From: DASQEH01 sp038239485
GTDB taxonomy: Bacteria > Actinomycetota > Actinomycetes > Propionibacteriales > Nocardioidaceae
DNA length: 64,000 nucleotides
Assembly: GCA_038239485.1 (NCBI GenBank)
Contig: JBBSET010000002.1
Coordinates: forward strand, 1 to 64,000
Reading direction: 5' to 3'
Numbering within the stretch: position 1 is the stretch's first letter; every line of letters begins with the position of its first letter. Shown here piece after piece: positions 58,406 to 64,000 of this stretch. The translations under genes and the position numbers were made by a program. The notes beneath the pieces are model-generated. The model was not told where the DNA came from. It searched no databases and worked only from the letters and a program-made list of their open reading frames with translations.

Positions 58406-60556
58406 TCACCGGGCTCCAGGGATGAATTGGATGATGAGGTCGATCGCCTTGATCCCGATGAACGGGATGATGAGCCCGCCGAGACCGTAGACGAGGAGGT
58501 TGCGTCGTAGCATCTGCGCGGCGCTGCTCGGCCGGTACTGGACGCCGCGCAGCGCCAACGGGATCAAGGCGATGATGATGAGGGCGTTGAAGATGACCGC
58601 CGACAGGATCGCCGACTGAGGGCTGTGCAGATGCATGATGTTCAGCGTTCCCAGCCCGGGGTAGACGGCGGCGAACATCGCCGGGATGATCGCGAAGTAC
58701 TTGGCGACGTCGTTGGCGATCGAGAACGTCGTCAACGCTCCACGCGTGATGAGCAGCTGTTTGCCGATCTCGACGATCTCGATCAGCTTGGTCGGGTTGC
58801 TGTCCAGGTCGACCATGTTGCCGGCCTCCTTGGCAGCCGACGTGCCGCTGTTCATCGCCACCCCCACATCGGCCTGGGCCAGCGCCGGCGCGTCGTTCGT
58901 GCCGTCGCCGGTCATCGCGACCAGCTTGCCGCCCTCCTGCTCTTTGCGGATGAGCGCCATCTTGTCCTCGGGCGTCGCCTCGGCGAGGAAGTCGTCCACG
59001 CCCGCCTCCGCTGCGATCGACCGTGCCGTCAGCGGGTTGTCCCCCGTGATCATCACGGTGCGGATACCCATGGCTCGGAGCTCGTCGAAGCGCTCGCGCA
59101 TCCCTTGCTTGACCACGTCGCGCAGCGCGATGATCCCCAGCACCCGGCTGGTGCCGTCGTGGGTCTCGGCGACGAGCAGCGGGGTGCCGCCCGAGGCGGA
59201 AATCCCGTCGACGAGCTGACCGGTCTCGCCGGGCACATTGCCGCCCTGATCCCGTACCCATCGGATGACGGAGTTGGCGGCGCCCTTGCGCACCTCGTGG
59301 GCCAGGGTGGCGTCGCTGAGGTCGACCCCCGACATCCGGGTCTGCGCCGTGAACGGCACGAAGGTGACGTGGGTGAGCTCGCCCGCGGCGCGCTCGCGCA
59401 GGCCGTAGTGCTCCTTGGCGTGGATGACGATCGAGCGACCCTCCGGTGTCTCGTCGGCCAGCGAGGACAGCTGAGCTGCGCTGGCGAGCTCCTCCTCCCC
59501 GACGCCGCCGACGGCGATGAACTCGCGAGCCTCGCGGTTGCCGATCGTGATCGTGCCCGTCTTGTCGAGCAGCAGCGTGTTCACGTCCCCTGCGGCCTCG
59601 ACAGCACGACCGCTCATCGCCAGCACGTTGCGCTGGACCAGCCGGTCCATCCCGGCGATCCCGATCGCGGACAACAACGCCCCGATCGTGGTCGGGATGA
59701 GACAGACGAGCAGCGACACCAACACGATGCCGGAGACGCCGTTCGTGCCGAGTGCGCTCGTCGCGGGCAGCCCCGGCTGCTGCGCCTTCGAGAAGATCGC
59801 GAGCGGCTGAAGGGTCGCGACGGCCAGCAGGAAGACCAGGGTCAGACTGGCCAAGAGGATGTTGAGGGCGATCTCGTTGGGTGTCTTCTGCCGGTTCGCA
59901 CCCTCGACGAGGGCGATCATCCGGTCGATGAAGCTCTCCCCCGGCTTCTGGGTGATCCGGACGACGATCCGGTCCGAGAGCACCCGGGTGCCACCGGTGA
60001 CCGAGGACCGGTCGCCGCCCGCCTCACGGATCACCGGTGCGGACTCCCCTGTGATCGCGGACTCGTCGACGCTGGCGATGCCCTGGATCACGTCGCCGTC
60101 GCCGGGCACGTACTCCCCGGCCTCGACCACCACGTGGTCGCCCTGCCCGAGCTCCGGAGCCGCGACCGGTTCCTCGCTACCGTCCGCCATGAGTCGCCGA
60201 GCCATCGTCTCGGTTCGGGCTCGGCGCAGCGTCTCTGCCTGAGCCTTGCCGCGGCCCTCGGCGACCGCCTCGGCGAGGTTGGCGAACACCACGGTCAGCC
60301 AGAGCCAGACGACGATCAGCCAGGCGAACACCGTCTCGTCCCGGACCGCGAGCACGGTGGTGAAGGCGGCGCCGATCTCGACGATGAACATGACCGGGCT
60401 GTGGTAGAGCGTGCGAGGGTCGAGCTTGCGCAGCGCGTCAGGGATGGACCGCCACAGCTGCTTGGGGTCGAGCAGGCCCTGTGAAACCCGCCGCGACGAG
60501 GTCGCGGGGTTCGTCGCCTGGGCGGGCGCAGGGGGATCGACATGGGTCGTGGACAT
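58406..60556 (-). CDS. kdpB: potassium-transporting ATPase subunit KdpB
   Basis: 716 residues, P-type ATPase. Phosphorylation site LLLDKTGTITIGNR, SVDESAITGESAPVIRE, TPNEIALNILLASLTLVFL, MITGDNPLTARSIAAEAGVDDFLAEATPEDKM, MTGDGTNDAPALAQADVGVAMNSGT. ATG overlaps the kdpA stop (TGATG). Confidence 0.96.
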   Translation of the reverse strand: MSTTHVDPPAPAQATNPATSSRRVSQGLLDPKQLWRSIPDALRKLDPRTLYHSPVMFIVEIGAAFTTVLAVRDETVFAWLIVVWLWLTVVFANLAEAVAEGRGKAQAETLRRARTETMARRLMADGSEEPVAAPELGQGDHVVVEAGEYVPGDGDVIQGIASVDESAITGESAPVIREAGGDRSSVTGGTRVLSDRIVVRITQKPGESFIDRMIALVEGANRQKTPNEIALNILLASLTLVFLLAVATLQPLAIFSKAQQPGLPATSALGTNGVSGIVLVSLLVCLIPTTIGALLSAIGIAGMDRLVQRNVLAMSGRAVEAAGDVNTLLLDKTGTITIGNREAREFIAVGGVGEEELASAAQLSSLADETPEGRSIVIHAKEHYGLRERAAGELTHVTFVPFTAQTRMSGVDLSDATLAHEVRKGAANSVIRWVRDQGGNVPGETGQLVDGISASGGTPLLVAETHDGTSRVLGIIALRDVVKQGMRERFDELRAMGIRTVMITGDNPLTARSIAAEAGVDDFLAEATPEDKMALIRKEQEGGKLVAMTGDGTNDAPALAQADVGVAMNSGTSAAKEAGNMVDLDSNPTKLIEIVEIGKQLLITRGALTTFSIANDVAKYFAIIPAMFAAVYPGLGTLNIMHLHSPQSAILSAVIFNALIIIALIPLALRGVQYRPSSAAQMLRRNLLVYGLGGLIIPFIGIKAIDLIIQFIPGAR

Positions 60557-62217
60557 CAGTGCAGCCCCTCCGCAAGAGGACCGAGCGCAAGCGCCGGGAA
60601 GTAGGTGAGAGCGACGACGATCAGCACGACACCGGCGAGCATGCCCGAGAACAGCGCGCGGTGCGTGGGCAGCGTTCCGGCCGACACGGGTACCGGCTGC
60701 TGCCGGCCCAGGCTCCCCGCCAGGCCCAGCACCCAGACGATGGGCAGGAACCGCCCGACCAGCATCGCCAGACCCAGCGCCGTGTTGTACCAGGTGGTGT
60801 TGACCGAGATGCCGGCGAAGGCCGAGCCGTTGTTGTTGCCGGCCGAGGTGAAGGCGTACAGCACCTCCGAGAAGCCGTGTGCGCCGGAATTCAACATCGA
60901 CACCCGCTCCGCCGCGAAGGCCATCGCGAGCCCCGTCCCGACCAGCACCACGGTCGGAGTGGTGAGGATGTAGAGGGAGGCGAACTTCATCTCCCTTGCG
61001 GCGATCTTCTTGCCGAGGTACTCCGGTGTTCGGCCGATCATCAGCCCCGCGACGAAGACGGTGATCACCGCCAGCACCAACATGCCGTAGAGCCCGGATC
61101 CGGTGCCACCCGGCGCGATCTCGCCGAGCATCATGTTGAGCAGCAGCGTGCCGCCCGCGATGCTCGTGTAGGAGTCGTGGAACGAGTCGACGGCTCCCGT
61201 CGAGGTGACCGTGGTCGCGCTGGCGAAGGCGGCCGAGTCCGGGACGCCGAAGCGGGCCTCGGTACCCTCGGTAGCCGCACCGACCGACGTCGGCACGGTG
61301 CCTTGATGGGCCACCTGGAACCCGACGTTGACCGCGAAGCTCGCCAGCAGCAGCCCCGCCATCACCACGACGATGGCACGCCCCTGCTTGGGGTTGTCGA
61401 CCATCCGGCCGAAGGTGCGCGGCAGGCTGAACGAGATCAGGAGCAGCAGGAAGATCTCCAGCCAGTTGGTCCAAGCGGTCGGGTTCTCGAACGGGTGCGC
61501 GGAGTTGGCGTTGTAGAAGCCGCCCCCGTTGGTGCCGATCTCCTTGATCGCCTCCTGGCTCGCGACCGGACCCCCGGGGATGCTCTGCTTGAGACCGGCC
61601 AGGGTGCTGAACGTGTGGGTGTCGTGGAGGTTCTGGATGACGCCCCCGGCGATGAGCACGATCGCCACCATGATCGACAGCGGAAGCAGGATCCGGAAGC
61701 AGGTCCGGGTCACGTCGACCCAGAAGTTGCCCAGGTTCGCGGTTCCCTTGCGGGCGAAGCCGCGCACCAGGGCGATCGCCACCGACATCCCCACCGCGGC
61801 CGAGACGAAGTTCTGGACGGCCAGGCCGGCCATCTGCACCAAATGGCCCAGCGTCGACTCACCGGAGTAGGACTGCCAGTTGGTGTTCGTGACGAAGCTG
61901 GCGGCCGTGTTGAAGGCCTGGCTCTGCTCCATCGCAGGGAAGCCGAGGCTCAGGAAGAGGTGGTTCTGCAGTCGCAGGAACGCGTACAGGAAGAGCACGC
62001 CCACCAGCGAGAACGCCAAGACGGCCCGCAGGTAGCTGCTCCATCGCTGGTCGACCGTCGGGTCCACGCCGATCAGCCGGTAGAAGCCGCGCTCGACCGG
62101 ATGGTCGCGGTCGCTCGTGTAGACCCGGTACATGTAGTCGCCCATCGGCCGGTATGCCAGCACTAGGGCGACGACCAGCGTCGTGACGAAGACGACAGCG
62201 GAGGCGGAGGCGCTCAT
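60556..62217 (-). CDS. kdpA: potassium-transporting ATPase subunit KdpA
   Basis: 553 residues, about ten helices, channel-like K+ selector. Filter loops: SFVTNTNWQSYSGE, EIGTNGGGFYNANSAHPFENP, LYAFTSAGNNNGSAFAG and a further GTNG-type region. Directly follows kdpF. Confidence 0.96.
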   Translation of the reverse strand: MSASASAVVFVTTLVVALVLAYRPMGDYMYRVYTSDRDHPVERGFYRLIGVDPTVDQRWSSYLRAVLAFSLVGVLFLYAFLRLQNHLFLSLGFPAMEQSQAFNTAASFVTNTNWQSYSGESTLGHLVQMAGLAVQNFVSAAVGMSVAIALVRGFARKGTANLGNFWVDVTRTCFRILLPLSIMVAIVLIAGGVIQNLHDTHTFSTLAGLKQSIPGGPVASQEAIKEIGTNGGGFYNANSAHPFENPTAWTNWLEIFLLLLISFSLPRTFGRMVDNPKQGRAIVVVMAGLLLASFAVNVGFQVAHQGTVPTSVGAATEGTEARFGVPDSAAFASATTVTSTGAVDSFHDSYTSIAGGTLLLNMMLGEIAPGGTGSGLYGMLVLAVITVFVAGLMIGRTPEYLGKKIAAREMKFASLYILTTPTVVLVGTGLAMAFAAERVSMLNSGAHGFSEVLYAFTSAGNNNGSAFAGISVNTTWYNTALGLAMLVGRFLPIVWVLGLAGSLGRQQPVPVSAGTLPTHRALFSGMLAGVVLIVVALTYFPALALGPLAEGLH

Positions 62218-62307
62218 CTAGAACCTCTCCGGGAACAGCAGCGCGACCACCAGGAAGACCGCGATGACGACGACCAGAACGAGACCGACGGCATTCTCCG
62301 CATTCAC
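62218..62307 (-). CDS. kdpF: KdpF small membrane subunit
   Basis: 29 residues, one hydrophobic helix (GLVLVVVIAVFLVVALLFPE), typical KdpF. Stabilises KdpABC. GTG start with GGAG five bases upstream, overlapping the stop of a 27-residue gene; its stop is adjacent to the kdpA ATG. Confidence 0.9.
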   Translation of the reverse strand: MNAENAVGLVLVVVIAVFLVVALLFPERF

Positions 62308-62387
62308 AGCCGCTCCGCCCCATGGACGACCAGGGCGAGCAGTGCGAACACCACGAGCGTCAACACGACGAACAGCACGTCTTCCAT
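62304..62387 (-). CDS. 27-residue single-helix microprotein before kdpF
   Basis: ATG at 62387 with GGGAGG six bases upstream, an excellent SD. Starts MEDVLFVVLTLVVFALLALV and ends in a short polar GAERL tail; one predicted helix. Its TGA overlaps the GTG of kdpF, so it is the first gene of the kdp operon and translation of kdpF is coupled to it. Similar to KdpF in size but distinct in sequence. Function unknown. Confidence 0.75.
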   Translation of the reverse strand: MEDVLFVVLTLVVFALLALVVHGAERL

Positions 62388-62503
62388 AGCGAGCCTCCCG
62401 CAGGAATCTGACCGGCCGCCCCGCTGGCGGCGTGTCCATCATGGGTGGACGGAGCCGGTCCACTGCAGGCACTAACGCGCTGTTCATGCCAGCCGGCGTT
62501 TCT

Positions 62504-62519
62504 TTGACGCAGCGTTGAC
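62504..62519. promoter_or_regulatory. candidate KdpE direct-repeat site
   Basis: In the divergent kdp/kdpD gap (62388-62617), TTGAC occurs at 62504-62508 and 62515-62519, 11 bases apart (one helical turn), as OmpR-type regulators often bind. No other strong promoter element found. Confidence 0.3.
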
Positions 62520-62617
62520 GGCCGCGACCCGGACCGGCGGCCGGAACCCTGACACAGTAGGAATGACGAGAGGTGACAGATGAGGTTGGCGGCTGGCGGC
62601 GAGGGACTAGGCCGGGC

Positions 62618-64000
62618 ATGACGCGTGGCAGGTTGAGGGTCTACTTGGGGGCTGCTCCGGGGGTCGGTAAGACGTACGCCATGCTCGGGGAGGCCGAACG
62701 GCGCGTCGACCGGGGCACCGACGTGGTCGTGGGGTATGCCGAGACGCACGGCCGACCGCACACGTCCGCGCTGCTCGAGGGGCTCGAGATCATCCCGCGC
62801 CGCCGGATCGAGTACCGCGGTGCGACCTTCGAGGAGATGGACCTCGACGCGATCCTCGCCCGTCGGCCCGCTGTCGCGCTGGTCGACGAGCTGGCCCACA
62901 CCAACATTCCCGGGTCACGCAACGAGAAGCGCTGGCAGGACATCGAGGAGCTCCTCGCGGCCGGCATCGACGTCGTCTCGACCGTCAACATCCAGCATCT
63001 GGAGTCCCTCAACGATGTCGTCGAGAAGATCACCGGGGTGCCACAGCGCGAGCGCGTGCCTGACTCGGTCGTCCGTAGCGCCGACCAGGTCGAGCTGGTC
63101 GACATGACGCCCGAGGCGGTGCGTCGGCGGATGGCCCACGGCAACATCTACGGCCCCGAGAAGGTCGACGCCGCCCTCGGTAACTACTTCCGCGTCGGCA
63201 ACCTGACGGCTCTGCGCGAGCTGGCTCTGCTCTGGACGGCGGACAAGGTCGACGAGGCCCTGCAGCGCTACCGGACCGACCACGAGATCGAAGGCACCTG
63301 GGAAGCGCGCGAGCGTGTCGTCGTCGCGCTGACAGGTGGTCTCGAGGGCGAGGCACTGATCCGACGGGCGGCCAGGGTCGCGTCCCGGTCTGCCGGTGGC
63401 GACCTGCTGGCCGTGCATGTCTCCCCTTCGGACGGGCTGACAGTGCCGCATCCCGGCAGGCTCGCGGCACAGCGACGCCTCACCGAGACCCTCGGCGGCA
63501 CGTACCACCAGATCATCGGCGACAACGTGCCGGAGGCGCTGATCACGTTCGCGCGGGCGGAGAACGCCACCCAGCTGGTGCTGGGCAGCAGCCGCCGGTC
63601 CCGCTGGGCGGCTCTGCTCTCAGGCCCCGGCATCGGTACCAACACGGTTCGCGAGTCCGGCGACATCGACGTCCACATCGTCACCCACTCCGAGATCGGC
63701 ATGGGACGTGGGCTGCCCCGGCTCAGGGGCAGCATCACCCGCCGCCGCCGACTCGAAGGCCTCGTGCTGGCGGTCCTCCTGCCCTCCCTGCTGAGCCCTA
63801 TCCTGGTGAACACCCACGGCACCCTGAACCTGGTGAGCGACGTCCTGCTCTTCCTGCTGGCCGTCATCGTGGTCGCTCTCGTCGGGGGCCTCTGGCCGGC
63901 GGTCGTGGCCGCGGTCGGGGGGGCCTTGCTGCTGAACTACTACTTCACGCCTCCGCTGCACTCCCTGACCATCTCGCACACCAACGACAGTCTCGCGCTG
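62618..64000 (+). CDS. kdpD: sensor kinase KdpD, C-terminus outside window
   Basis: First 461 residues. KdpD domain with Walker A GAAPGVGKTYAML, Walker-B-like VALVDELAHTNIPGSRNEKRW, STVNIQHLESLNDVV; then a UspA-like domain (VVVALTGGLEGEALIRRAARVA, LGSSRRSRWAALLSGPGIG); then the first two membrane helices from about 390. DUF4118 sequence VNYYFTPP-like (LLNYYFTPPLHSLTI) at the end; the kinase must lie beyond 64000. Divergent from the kdp operon. Confidence 0.92.
   Translation, partial: MTRGRLRVYLGAAPGVGKTYAMLGEAERRVDRGTDVVVGYAETHGRPHTSALLEGLEIIPRRRIEYRGATFEEMDLDAILARRPAVALVDELAHTNIPGSRNEKRWQDIEELLAAGIDVVSTVNIQHLESLNDVVEKITGVPQRERVPDSVVRSADQVELVDMTPEAVRRRMAHGNIYGPEKVDAALGNYFRVGNLTALRELALLWTADKVDEALQRYRTDHEIEGTWEARERVVVALTGGLEGEALIRRAARVASRSAGGDLLAVHVSPSDGLTVPHPGRLAAQRRLTETLGGTYHQIIGDNVPEALITFARAENATQLVLGSSRRSRWAALLSGPGIGTNTVRESGDIDVHIVTHSEIGMGRGLPRLRGSITRRRRLEGLVLAVLLPSLLSPILVNTHGTLNLVSDVLLFLLAVIVVALVGGLWPAVVAAVGGALLLNYYFTPPLHSLTISHTNDSLAL

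Noticed and set aside
58406..61474. kdpB frame remains open to an upstream start inside kdpA, giving a 1022-residue protein
   Set aside because: The first 300 residues are kdpA in another frame; the ATG at 60556 overlaps the kdpA stop and starts a normal-length KdpB.
1..64000. tRNA, rRNA or CRISPR arrays
   Set aside because: None recognised by eye on either strand; a covariance-model scan would be decisive.

Overview
The window is high-GC DNA with dense, short-spaced, often ATGA/GTGA-overlapping genes, frequent GTG/TTG starts and several leaderless promoters. Together with the sufRBD-CSU-T operon beside a ctaA/ctaB/tkt/tal/pgi/zwf/opcA/pgl block, fabG-fabI (InhA type), an F420-type PPOX protein, acVLRF1 and a 6C RNA, this points firmly to an actinobacterium. 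A Propionibacteriales/Nocardioidaceae-like organism is my guess, not a demonstrated assignment.

Region 1 (1-14.3 kb) is a nitrogen-storage and purine-salvage neighbourhood. It holds cyanophycinase (cut by the window edge) and cyanophycin synthetase on the plus strand. On the minus strand follow allantoicase, allantoinase, glycerate kinase, tartronate semialdehyde reductase and hydroxypyruvate isomerase. Then come an ACT-domain malic enzyme (plus) and, on the minus strand, an 8-oxoguanine-deaminase-type amidohydrolase, HIU hydrolase (uraH) and a 752-residue protein that joins a CphA-like Mur ligase without the ATP-grasp domain to a complete OHCU decarboxylase (UraD). The last three read on from fabG-fabI. 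The simplest reading is a unit that takes purine nitrogen as urate/allantoin and banks it as cyanophycin while glyoxylate carbon goes to glycerate. Urate oxidase, ureidoglycolate lyase and glyoxylate carboligase are not in the window.

Region 2 (14.3-32.6 kb) is housekeeping: fabG-fabI, a DUF3099 protein followed by a two-hairpin 6C RNA, moaA, lutABC, a SURF1 protein that overlaps an SDR tail to tail, an ABC exporter, enoyl-CoA hydratase and ABC-F ATPase, a zinc metallopeptidase, the tRNA-hydrolase-like rescue factor acVLRF1, a self-operator ArsR-SRPBCC fusion, TMEM175 and DUF3995 membrane proteins, an orphan AAA ATPase and a PPOX protein.

Region 3 (32.8-41.4 kb) is the SUF iron-sulfur operon (sufR-B-D-Rieske-C-S-U-T), with a compact leaderless promoter carrying a palindrome and an iron-box-like site, followed by a divergent ABC drug-type transporter.

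Region 4 (41.43-45.01 kb) is an apparent insertion. Exact 15-bp direct repeats, one being the 3' end of the ABC permease gene, bracket about 3.6 kb. The segment looks less GC-rich and carries a decayed serine-recombinase fragment, three secreted proteins (LamG-like, metallophosphoesterase, GH26-like) and a broken fourth secreted gene. It splits a neighbourhood that is normally continuous (ABC transporter to ctaA).

Region 5 (45.0-55.9 kb) has heme A and heme O synthases and the pentose-phosphate operon tkt-tal-pgi-zwf-opcA-pgl; OpcA has a histone-H1-like Lys/Ala tail. Region 6 (55.9-64 kb) is the Kdp potassium system: a 27-residue microprotein, kdpF-A-B-C-E and a kinase-less KdpD-like protein on the minus strand, and a divergent kdpD that runs off the window.
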